Of a stretch of 18,391 nucleotides of DNA, positions 5,242 to 12,370 are shown in pieces. Each line of letters opens with the position of its first letter. The stretch's first letter is position 1. Source of the stretch: Bacteroidales bacterium Bact_23. Its GTDB lineage: Bacteria; Bacteroidota; Bacteroidia; Bacteroidales; Lentimicrobiaceae. A model generated the notes under the pieces. It ran no database searches, was not told where the DNA came from, and saw nothing but the letters and a program-made list of their open reading frames with translations. The stretch covers positions 1 through 18,391 of the forward strand of contig LUZO01000077.1 in assembly GCA_001603685.1 (NCBI GenBank), in the 5' to 3' direction. The position numbers and the translations under genes were made by a program.

Positions 5242-7689
5242 ATGAGCTTTCGGATGCGAATCAATCCTAACGGCATAGGGCTGTTGTTCATCTGCCTTCT
5301 GATGCATTTGCCCGTTCTGCTGCATGCGCAGGAGTTCCTGGTGAAGGGGAGGGTGAGTGATTCGGTTACCTCCGCGCCGCTGGCATTTGTAAATATCGTG
5401 ATCAACGACGGACAGCAGGGCGGCGTTACCGACATCGACGGCCGTTTCAGCCTTATGAGCCGCGAGCCGGTTCATTCGCTCCGGTTCAGTTATGTGGGTT
5501 ACCGCCCGCTGGAGCTCACCGGAATCAGCGGGTTTCAGCAGGTACGCATGGCGCCTCTGGGCTTCGACCTGCCGGAGGTGCTGATCGAAGCCGGCGAAAA
5601 CCCCGCACACCGGATTATCCGCAATGCCGTGGCAAACCGCAAAGCCAACAATCCGGACAACATTCCCTGTTTCACTTTTACCTCATACGACAAAATGTAT
5701 TTTACGGTAAATGCCGATTCCATCCGGAACAGGGACAGCCTGCCGCAGGGCAGCCCAACAAGGAAGCTGATGGAGTTTCTTGAAAATCAGCATATCTTCC
5801 TGATGGAATCGGTGGCCGAACATCAGTACATTGCACCAGACAGAAGCAGGGATGAGATCATCGCCACCCGTGTGTCGGGGCTGAAGGATCCGCTGGTGGT
5901 TTTTCTGATATCCTCCATGCAGTCCACCTCCTTCTACGGCGACCTGATCGACATTGCCGGCTACAACTACATCAACCCGGTAAGCCGCAATTCGGAGCAG
6001 CGCTACCTCTTTTCGCTCCGCGATACCCTTTACAGCGAAACTCCCGGCGACACCACTTTTGTAATCGCCTACAAACCCCGTCCCAACCGCAATTTCGACG
6101 GGCTGAAAGGGCTGCTTTACATCAGCAACTCCGGCTGGGCCATCCGGAATGTGATTGCCGAACCCGCGCGCCCCGACGATAAACTGCAGGTGAGAATCCG
6201 GCAGATGTATGAGTTTCTGGACAACAGATACTGGTTTCCCGTTCAGCTTGAGACCGAAATCGTCTTCAATACCATGAACTTCAGCGGCGCCAAACCTTTT
6301 GGCATCGGTAAAAGCTATCGCTACGACATTGTTTTCGATACGGTGCTCAGCCGGCGGAAGGTTGGAAACATTGCCATTGAACTTGCCCCCGGCGCTACCG
6401 GCCGCAGCGAGGAGTTCTGGAGCCGCCACCGCAGCGATAGCCTCACCCTGAAGGAGCTGAACACCTACCGGATAATCGACAGTATAGGGCGCGCCAACCA
6501 TTTCGACCGGAGAATCAAGGGGCTGTCGGCGCTGATTTCGGGGCGGATATCGCTGGGCTATGCCGATATCGATGTGAACCGGCTGCTCCGTTACAGCAAG
6601 CACGAGGGCTGGCACTTCGGGCTGGGCCTCTATACCGGAAGCAGGCTTTCGCAACGCTTCAAGGCGGGTGGTTATATGGGATACGGCCTTCGCGATCAGC
6701 AGTTTAAATACGGAACCTCGCTGGATCTGAAGCTGCAGCGGCACGGCAACCTGGTGCTGAACCTGAATTACTCCGAAGACAGGGAGGAGTCGGCGGGCAT
6801 TCAGTTCTTCGACGATCAGAGCTCCATTCTCGATCCCTTCTACTTCCGGGATTTTTATGTGGATCGCATGGAGATGACCCAAAAGTCAGGAGCCATGCTC
6901 AGCTTCAGGATGCTGAAGTATGTCTGGGCCGGAACCGGCATTGCTGCCGAATACAAGCGGCCGCGCTATGAATATGCCTTCAGCCGAGGCGGCAACGGAC
7001 TGAGCGTCCTTACCGGAAACCACACATTCGGGAAGATCATTGCCGGAATGCGTTTTGCCTGGGGCGAGAAGTTTATCCGCGACCAGCAGAGCCAGATGAC
7101 CCTGGGTACCAAATACCCGGTAGTGTGGCTTCAGTACACCGCCGCCCGGAAGGGGCTGTTTGGCGGCGAGTTTGAGTACAACCGGGTGGATTTTCGTATG
7201 AACTGGTCGTTTTACACCCGGTTTGTCGGGAATACGGAGATCTGGCTGATGGGCAGCTACATCGACAAACCGGCTCCCCTTTCCGAAATGATAGGCGGCT
7301 GGGGTAGCGCCGGCAGTGGATTCTCGCTCTTTTCGCCGGGCAGTTTCAGTACCATGAGGCCGGGAGAGTTTCTGAACGACCGGTTTGCAGCCATTTTCAT
7401 CAACCACAGCTTTGGAAGACTGCTGTTCCATTCGCAGCACTTCGCTCCCGAACCGGCATTGATTTTCAATGTGGGGGCCGGCAGCCTCCGCAATCCTGAA
7501 AGGCATCGCTATGTTGAGTTTAAAACCATGGAGAAAGGGTATGCTGAAGCCGGCATCGCACTGAACAATATTCTGAAAACTCCGTTCTACGGCATCGGCG
7601 TGGCGGCTCTCTACCGCGGCGGTGCATACAGCTACGACCGCTTCGGGAAAAACCTCGCCGGCAGAATTTCGGTCACCTATTCATTCTGA
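5242..7689 (+). CDS. DUF5686 / carboxypeptidase-regulatory-like outer-membrane protein
   Basis: This 815-residue protein starts with a signal peptide ending at HAQ (residue 30). A carboxypeptidase-regulatory-like beta-sandwich follows (about 33-115), with the LVKGRVSDS...LAFVNIVI and GGVTDIDGRFSL segments, as at the start of SusC/TonB-dependent receptors. Next comes the DUF5686 signature (HRIIRNAVANRKANNPDN, about 123-140) and a long region rich in amphipathic strands. The C terminus is ISVTYSF with a terminal Phe, as expected for an outer-membrane beta-barrel. There is no TonB plug domain, so it is not a SusC-type receptor. The family's function is unknown; association with cell-envelope processes is all that is inferred. 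No terminator separates it from the permease gene 90 bp downstream. Confidence 0.88.
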   Translation: MSFRMRINPNGIGLLFICLLMHLPVLLHAQEFLVKGRVSDSVTSAPLAFVNIVINDGQQGGVTDIDGRFSLMSREPVHSLRFSYVGYRPLELTGISGFQQVRMAPLGFDLPEVLIEAGENPAHRIIRNAVANRKANNPDNIPCFTFTSYDKMYFTVNADSIRNRDSLPQGSPTRKLMEFLENQHIFLMESVAEHQYIAPDRSRDEIIATRVSGLKDPLVVFLISSMQSTSFYGDLIDIAGYNYINPVSRNSEQRYLFSLRDTLYSETPGDTTFVIAYKPRPNRNFDGLKGLLYISNSGWAIRNVIAEPARPDDKLQVRIRQMYEFLDNRYWFPVQLETEIVFNTMNFSGAKPFGIGKSYRYDIVFDTVLSRRKVGNIAIELAPGATGRSEEFWSRHRSDSLTLKELNTYRIIDSIGRANHFDRRIKGLSALISGRISLGYADIDVNRLLRYSKHEGWHFGLGLYTGSRLSQRFKAGGYMGYGLRDQQFKYGTSLDLKLQRHGNLVLNLNYSEDREESAGIQFFDDQSSILDPFYFRDFYVDRMEMTQKSGAMLSFRMLKYVWAGTGIAAEYKRPRYEYAFSRGGNGLSVLTGNHTFGKIIAGMRFAWGEKFIRDQQSQMTLGTKYPVVWLQYTAARKGLFGGEFEYNRVDFRMNWSFYTRFVGNTEIWLMGSYIDKPAPLSEMIGGWGSAGSGFSLFSPGSFSTMRPGEFLNDRFAAIFINHSFGRLLFHSQHFAPEPALIFNVGAGSLRNPERHRYVEFKTMEKGYAEAGIALNNILKTPFYGIGVAALYRGGAYSYDRFGKNLAGRISVTYSF

Positions 7690-7754
7690 AAGGATTGAGG
7701 CTCATTAACTGTTCTTTTTTCAGGTTACAAATCGAAAATCGGGGAATCAATCGT

Positions 7755-7762
7755 ATATTAGC
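7755..7762 (+). promoter_or_regulatory. Weak -7-like element before the permease gene
   Basis: TATATTAG followed by C matches TAnnTTTG at six of the eight letters (counting both free positions) and lies 17 bp before the ATG at 7780. There is no recognisable -33. The permease may instead be read through from upstream. Confidence 0.25.
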
Positions 7763-7779
7763 ATAAAAAATTGCGCAAT

Positions 7780-8874
7780 ATGAACCGCACCCTCAAGTTA
7801 ACCGGCACCATTCTGTTTATAGTGGCCGGACTGTTGTTTGTATGGTACTTCTCAAACATCGTTTTCTATATTTTGACCGCCGCCGTGCTTTCTGTAATTG
7901 GCCGTCCGGTGGTGCATTTTCTCGATAGCCTTAAAATCGGAAAGTTAAGGTTCCCGCACAACCTCAGTACCATCCTTACCCTTTTGCTGATGATTCTGAT
8001 TGCCTTGTCGCTGGTGGCGGTTTTCGTGCCGTTGATAGCCCAGCAGGCCAGAGATATCGCTTCCATCGATGCAAATGAGCTGTACCAGGCGTTTGAGGGG
8101 CCGATAGCGGCATTGAACAGCACCCTCAGGCAGGTTGGCGTGCTTCAGCCAGGACAGGGCGTGCAGGAAGCGCTGCTGGGCGAACTGCATTCCATCGCCA
8201 GCATTGCCACCTTTGCCAATGCTTTCAACTACATCATCTCATTCACCGGGTCGTTTTTTATGTCGGCTTTCTCCATCCTTTTCATCAGTTTCTTCTTTCT
8301 GAAGGATGAAAAGCTCTTCCTCAACGCATTTATGCTGCTGATTCCGGTGAAATATCATGAGTCGGCCACCCGCATCCTGAATGAGGTAAAACGCCTGCTT
8401 ACCCGCTATTTCCTGGGCCTCTGCCTCGAAGTGGTCTCCATGATTACCCTCATCAGCCTGGGCTTAACGATTTTCGGAGTGAGGAATGCCCTGCTGATCG
8501 GTTTCATCGGCGGCCTGATGAACATCATTCCCTATCTGGGTCCGCTGATCGGAGGAGCAATAGGCATCATCATCGGCATTACCGGCAGCCTGTCGATGGG
8601 CGCATACGCATCGGTGCTGCCGCTCAGCCTCTCCATCCTCGGCGTTTTTGCTGGCGCCAACCTGGTTGACAATATCCTGCTTCAGCCGGTTATCTATTCA
8701 ACAAGCGTTAAAGCGCATCCCATTGAGATATTCCTCGTCATCATTGTGGCGGGCAGCCTGTTCGGCATCACCGGAATGATTCTGGCTGTTCCCGCTTATA
8801 CAGTTATCAGAGTGGTTCTAAGGGAGTTTTTCAGCGAAATGAGGCTGGTGCAGAAACTTACGGAGAAGATGTAA
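7780..8874 (+). CDS. AI-2E-family transporter (TqsA/YdiK-type permease)
   Basis: This 364-residue integral inner-membrane protein has about eight predicted membrane segments: two near the N terminus (about 8-40), one at 62-88, then a soluble stretch (90-145), one at 150-173, and a cluster after 205. It shows the family signature NIIPYLGPLIGG (248-259) and the C-terminal PIEIFLVIIVAGSLFGITG segment (314-332), as in AI-2 exporter-family proteins. Members export autoinducer-2 (TqsA) or exchange Na+/Li+ for protons in other lineages; a specific substrate cannot be assigned, and no luxS or lsr gene is nearby. The ATG at 7780 is preferred to the TTG at 7771 because it gives the usual short N terminus. 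Confidence 0.9.
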   Translation: MNRTLKLTGTILFIVAGLLFVWYFSNIVFYILTAAVLSVIGRPVVHFLDSLKIGKLRFPHNLSTILTLLLMILIALSLVAVFVPLIAQQARDIASIDANELYQAFEGPIAALNSTLRQVGVLQPGQGVQEALLGELHSIASIATFANAFNYIISFTGSFFMSAFSILFISFFFLKDEKLFLNAFMLLIPVKYHESATRILNEVKRLLTRYFLGLCLEVVSMITLISLGLTIFGVRNALLIGFIGGLMNIIPYLGPLIGGAIGIIIGITGSLSMGAYASVLPLSLSILGVFAGANLVDNILLQPVIYSTSVKAHPIEIFLVIIVAGSLFGITGMILAVPAYTVIRVVLREFFSEMRLVQKLTEKM

Positions 8875-8931
8875 TCAATGCCAATGGCAGGTATGTTTTC
8901 ATGCTGCCACGGTTTGTCAGAAGAAAAACAT

Positions 8932-8968
8932 AAAAAAGCGGGCTGAGGTTGCATCTTCAGCCCGCTTT
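8932..8968 (-). terminator. Terminator between convergent permease and BspA-like genes
   Basis: A perfect 12-bp inverted repeat (AAAGCGGGCTGA at 8935-8946, TCAGCCCGCTTT at 8957-8968) has a 10-base loop. Leftward transcripts meet TTTTTTATGTTTTT after the stem, a good Rho-independent terminator for the BspA-like gene whose stop is at 9006. Rightward there is only TTTGTGTATT, so termination of the permease transcript would be weaker but is possible. Confidence 0.85.
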
Positions 8969-9005
8969 GTGTATTCAGCCTTTTGGCTTGTTTCCGGAAT
9001 TCCGG

Positions 9006-10703
9006 TTATCTCTTCACCACTTTTCTGCCGGTGGTCACTCCGTTTCCGGCGGTAATGGCCAGGTTGTAAATGCCGGGAGTAAGTCCGTCAAGCCTGATTT
9101 CCAGTGAGAAATCTCCGGCTTTAACGGTTTTAATGATTTTCCCGTTGATATCGGTAAGTACCAGTGTTTCGTCGCCTGTCAGTCCGGTAACGATGATATA
9201 ATCGGTTGCCGGGTTGGGGAGGATATTGATGCGGCTGAGGCTGTGATTTTTGGCTTCAACCGAAACGGAACAGGTGCCTTCGATGTCGCCGGTAATGGTC
9301 CAGTTTTTATCACTGATCAGGGCGGCGCGGTCCGAAGCAATGTCAGGGCTGTACTCAAGCCCGTTTGCAAGCAGTATCAGGTTTGAGGGGGTGGTCTTGT
9401 TGGCGGCCCAGCCGTGCAGGGTGTAGCTGTAGTTCTCGCAGCTCATTCCGCAGTTTTTCAGAGAGATGCTGTGATCGATATACTGAGGCTGCTGTACGCT
9501 GCTCAGATCCCAGCTGCCTATATTCTGGTCAAACGAAGTGGCATTTGTGAAGATCTGGTACATATACTGAACATTGCTTACATTCCACTTGTCGAGAGGC
9601 TGATTGAACGAAACCGCGTTCTGAAACATCATGGAGATATCCTCCGCAGCGCTGAGATTCCAGTCGCCGATGGGCTGGTTGAATGCGCTGTTCAAGGCAA
9701 ACATGGCATACAGGTCGAATACATTGCCCAGGTCCCAGTCGCCGATTGGCTGGTTGAAAGCCGATGCACCGGTAAACATAAACGCCATGGTATAAACATT
9801 GGAGGTGCTCCAGTTGCCGATGGGCTGATTGAAGGAAGAGGCAAAATAAAACATTCCGCTCATATTTGTAGCATTGCTCAAATCCCAGTCGCCGATGGGC
9901 TGGTTGAAGTTTTTGGCAAACGCAAACATATAATCAAGCTCCTCGGCATAACTCATATTCCAGTTGCCGATGGGCTGATTGAAGTTCATGGCGTTTTCGA
10001 ACATGCTTGAGAAATAGATGACATTGCTTACATCCCAGTCGGCCAGCGGCTGATTAAAGGAGGTGGCACCCGAGAACATTTTGTACATATCCACCACATT
10101 GCTCACATTCCATGAGCCAATGGGCGAATTGAAATTTTCAGCCTGGTAAAATGTGGCCACCATATAGTTTACATTGCTCACATCCCAGTTTTCGATGTTG
10201 GGAATAATGTCAATGGGGGTCTCCCTGAAGGCATTGGTCATGTCGTAAACATTGCTCAGGTCGGGAATGTCAGTAGCCGAAATGGTCATGTTCATGGCGC
10301 CCCAGAATGCGTGCTGCATGGTGCTCCACGCCACATCACCCCACTGTTCGATGTCGATGATCTTCACCACATCGTCGTTGCCGCCGAACATAATCTGGCT
10401 CAGCGGATTTGTACCGGTGGGGGTCAGGCTCAGGCGGTAGGTTCCGGCAAACGGAAAGGTAAGCCACAGGGTGTCGCTGCCCGAACCGGTGCCGTTAATG
10501 GCTGGATTGGTTATGTCTTCCCAGGTGTAGGTGTATTCTCCGGTCAGGGGAACTACAATCTGGTCGGGCTGGCTGGTGCCGTAGCCTTCATTATCGGTTT
10601 TCCATTTTGTGATAAACGGATCTTGGGCCGTTACGGTAAATGTACCAAGGAATGTCAGACAGAGGGTTAGGGCCGGAATTCTAAGGTAGTTTTTCAGATT
10701 CAT
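9006..10703 (-). CDS. BspA-like (DUF285) repeat surface protein with T9SS sorting domain
   Basis: This 565-residue protein has a signal peptide ending at TAQ (residue 27). An N-terminal PKD-like beta region (28-140) leads to about eleven DUF285/BspA-type repeats of exactly 25 residues, consensus FNQPIGxWdlSnvxxMxxMFxxA (about 141-405). A linker with Cys418, Cys422 and Cys478 comes next, and then a T9SS type A sorting domain (about 492-565) beginning INILPNPATDY and ending KVVKR. That domain directs passage through the outer membrane and cleavage or anchoring at the surface. BspA-type repeats are often adhesive, but the ligand here is unknown. The ATG at 10703 was chosen over the upstream in-frame start because the signal peptide begins there and a promoter (10742-10774) overlaps the extra codons. 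It stands alone, with its own terminator. Confidence 0.92.
   Translation of the reverse strand: MNLKNYLRIPALTLCLTFLGTFTVTAQDPFITKWKTDNEGYGTSQPDQIVVPLTGEYTYTWEDITNPAINGTGSGSDTLWLTFPFAGTYRLSLTPTGTNPLSQIMFGGNDDVVKIIDIEQWGDVAWSTMQHAFWGAMNMTISATDIPDLSNVYDMTNAFRETPIDIIPNIENWDVSNVNYMVATFYQAENFNSPIGSWNVSNVVDMYKMFSGATSFNQPLADWDVSNVIYFSSMFENAMNFNQPIGNWNMSYAEELDYMFAFAKNFNQPIGDWDLSNATNMSGMFYFASSFNQPIGNWSTSNVYTMAFMFTGASAFNQPIGDWDLGNVFDLYAMFALNSAFNQPIGDWNLSAAEDISMMFQNAVSFNQPLDKWNVSNVQYMYQIFTNATSFDQNIGSWDLSSVQQPQYIDHSISLKNCGMSCENYSYTLHGWAANKTTPSNLILLANGLEYSPDIASDRAALISDKNWTITGDIEGTCSVSVEAKNHSLSRINILPNPATDYIIVTGLTGDETLVLTDINGKIIKTVKAGDFSLEIRLDGLTPGIYNLAITAGNGVTTGRKVVKR
9489..10283 (-). repeat. 75-bp tandem repeats encoding BspA-like units
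   Basis: The FNQP-type motif starts at residues 191, 216, 241, 266, 291, 316, 341, 366 and 391, so the period is exactly 25 codons (75 bp), with two more diverged units upstream. At DNA level a segment like CGATGGGCTGGTTGAA recurs in most units on the plus strand, so copy number could change by recombination. Confidence 0.85.
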
Positions 10704-10741
10704 AGGTTTTGGTTTTAATGAATGATTTTTGGAAAATAGGG

Positions 10742-10774
10742 CAAAGTTATTAAAGAGCGTTAAATAAAAACCAA
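10742..10774 (-). promoter_or_regulatory. Promoter of the BspA-like gene
   Basis: The minus strand has TAACTTTG (10742-10749), a full -7 match, and TTGG (10771-10774) 21 bp upstream as a partial -33 element. It lies 38 bp before the ATG at 10703 in an A/T-rich stretch. Confidence 0.65.
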
Positions 10775-10893
10775 GTCTAATCAAAATAAATTAAAAAGAT
10801 TTCTTGAAGAATTTTTTTTGGTATAAGATCTCTTTTCCCCAATCGGTATTGGGTTCTTCGGAAGCCTCGGGGATGGATATTTCTAAGCACCCA

Positions 10894-10918
10894 CGGAACA
10901 ATTTCAGTGTTTGTTCCG
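10894..10918. repeat. Inverted repeat in the BspA/frr intergenic region
   Basis: CGGAACAA (10894-10901) and TTGTTCCG (10911-10918) form an 8-bp perfect stem with a 9-base loop. There is no T-run on either side, so it is not a typical terminator. The rest of the 280-bp gap (10704-10983) holds the BspA-like promoter and the frr terminator but no gene I can support. Confidence 0.4.
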
Positions 10919-10922
10919 GAAC

Positions 10923-10954
10923 ATAAGAAAGGCCGGTCGCAAACGCTGCCGGCC
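10923..10954 (-). terminator. Probable terminator after frr
   Basis: GGCCGG (10931-10936) pairs with CCGGCC (10949-10954), and a two-base mismatch separates this from a further GC/GC pair. On the minus strand the stem is followed by TTTCTTAT, a modest T-tract, 29 bp past the frr stop codon. Confidence 0.6.
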
Positions 10955-10983
10955 CTGATTTAATATGGCAATCTGAAAAATTT

Positions 10984-11547
10984 TTAAACCGTCATAATGT
11001 CCTTCTCTTTCAGGTCGAAAAGGTTATCGACTTTGGCAATAAACTTATCGGTGAGGGTCTGAATATCCTTTTCCAGAATTTTGATTTCATCTTCGGGCAC
11101 TCCCTCTTTCTCCAGTTTCTTACCTGCATCCATGGCAGAGCGGCGGAGGTTGCGGACGGTGATCTTGGCATTCTCCACTTCGGTTTTTGCTTTCTTCACC
11201 AGGTCTCTGCGCCGTTCTTCGGTAAGCGGGGGCACGATGATGCGCAGCACCTCGCCGTTGTTCTGCGGGTTGAATCCCAGGTTTGCTGCCAGAATGGCCT
11301 TTTCGATGGGTGCGAGCATGCTCTTTTCCCACGGCTGAACAATTATCTGGCGCGGATCGGGGGTGTTGATGTTCGACACCTGATCCAGCGGCGACATGGT
11401 TCCGTAATAGTCAACCCTTACCCCTTCGAGCATGGCCGGATTTGCCTTGCCGGCGCGTATTTTGTGAAATTCCCTTTCAAGATGACCGAGTGCATTCTGC
11501 ATGCTCTCTTCTGTTTCATCCAGTATAAATCTTACTTCTTCGTTCAT
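10984..11547 (-). CDS. frr: Ribosome recycling factor
   Basis: This 187-residue protein matches the usual length of about 185 for ribosome recycling factor. With EF-G it splits the post-termination 70S complex so that subunits can be reused. Family landmarks are present: HKIRAGKANPAML (28-40, the first long helix), the domain II core around DPRQIIVQPWEKSML, NPQNNGEVLRIIVPPLTEERR (about 93-112), and the NLRR segment (133-136) of the last long helices. It lies 103 bp downstream of pyrH in the same direction, the common pyrH-frr pairing, but a good -7 element in the gap suggests it can also be transcribed on its own. Confidence 0.97.
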   Translation of the reverse strand: MNEEVRFILDETEESMQNALGHLEREFHKIRAGKANPAMLEGVRVDYYGTMSPLDQVSNINTPDPRQIIVQPWEKSMLAPIEKAILAANLGFNPQNNGEVLRIIVPPLTEERRRDLVKKAKTEVENAKITVRNLRRSAMDAGKKLEKEGVPEDEIKILEKDIQTLTDKFIAKVDNLFDLKEKDIMTV

Positions 11548-11597
11548 TGTCTTTCCGGTTTGTACTTATCAATAATCATATTCAGGCAATGAGGCTG

Positions 11598-11628
11598 CAA
11601 ATATACAAAAGCGCGCTGTTTTACGAAA
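11598..11628 (-). promoter_or_regulatory. Internal promoter for frr
   Basis: The minus strand reads TATATTTG (11598-11605), a full -7 match, followed by CAG. A TTTC (11625-11628) lies 19 bp upstream as a near -33 match. It sits between pyrH and frr, 50 bp before the frr ATG. Confidence 0.6.
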
Positions 11629-11650
11629 GTGTGAAATTCAATTTCCTGTT

Positions 11651-12358
11651 TCAGCCGTTTACCACCGTTCCCACCGCTTCACCGGCAATTATCCGCCCCA
11701 GGTTTCCGGGGATGTTCATATTAAACACCAGAATGGGCAGCTTGTTTTCGCGGCACAGGGTAATGGCCGTCAGGTCCATGATATTCAGACCCTTTTCGTA
11801 AACTTCATCGAAGGTAATTACATCGAATTTCACGGCCGAGGGGTCCTTTTCGGGATCGGCGGTGTAAACGCCGTCCACGCGGGTGCCTTTCATAATTACA
11901 TCGGCTTCAATCTCCACCGCCCTGAGTGCGGCTGCGGTATCGGTGGTGAAAAACGGGTTTCCGGTGCCGGCGGCGATGATGGCCACCTTGCCTTCGTTCA
12001 GGATATCGATGGCCCTTTTGCGGCTCATCGCTTCGGCAATGGGATCGATGGCAATGCCCGACAACAGGCGGGTGGGAACGCCCTGCTTTTCAAGCTCGGC
12101 CTGTATGGCCATGCTGTTGATCACGGTGGCAAGCATGCCCATGTAATCGCCCTGTACGCGGTCCATCCCCCTGGCCGCACCCTGCAGACCTCTGAAAATA
12201 TTGCCGCCTCCGATTACAATTCCTACCTGAACGCCCTGGTTAACAACCGATTTTACCTCTCCGGCATACATCGAGAGCCGCTCCGGATCAATGCCGTACT
12301 GCTGGTCGCCCATCAGCGCTTCACCGCTGAGTTTCAATAGAATGCGCTTATATTTCAT
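11651..12358 (-). CDS. pyrH: Uridylate (UMP) kinase
   Basis: This 235-residue protein is the bacterial amino-acid-kinase-fold UMP kinase, which phosphorylates UMP to UDP in pyrimidine nucleotide synthesis in the cytoplasm. Motifs are intact: KLSGEAL (9-15, phosphate-binding Lys and Ser), IGGGNIFRG (49-57), GDYMGMLAT (70-78, UMP site and oligomer contacts) and GTGNPFFTTDTAA (131-143). Family members act as hexamers, activated by GTP and inhibited by UTP; the same is presumed here. The start ATG is only 12 bp after the stop of the M28 peptidase gene, leaving no room for a promoter between them, so pyrH probably depends on read-through or on a promoter inside the peptidase gene. Confidence 0.97.
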   Translation of the reverse strand: MKYKRILLKLSGEALMGDQQYGIDPERLSMYAGEVKSVVNQGVQVGIVIGGGNIFRGLQGAARGMDRVQGDYMGMLATVINSMAIQAELEKQGVPTRLLSGIAIDPIAEAMSRKRAIDILNEGKVAIIAAGTGNPFFTTDTAAALRAVEIEADVIMKGTRVDGVYTADPEKDPSAVKFDVITFDEVYEKGLNIMDLTAITLCRENKLPILVFNMNIPGNLGRIIAGEAVGTVVNG

Positions 12359-12370
12359 GGTGGTTTCTGA

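Noticed and set aside
5683..6882. 399-codon minus-strand open frame inside the DUF5686 gene
   Set aside because: Antisense shadow of a clear outer-membrane protein gene with an intact signal peptide and barrel end.
9414..10010. 198-codon plus-strand frame with internal repeats (PVADGLVE)
   Set aside because: The repeats are the reverse-strand image of the 25-codon BspA-like units; not an independent repeat protein.
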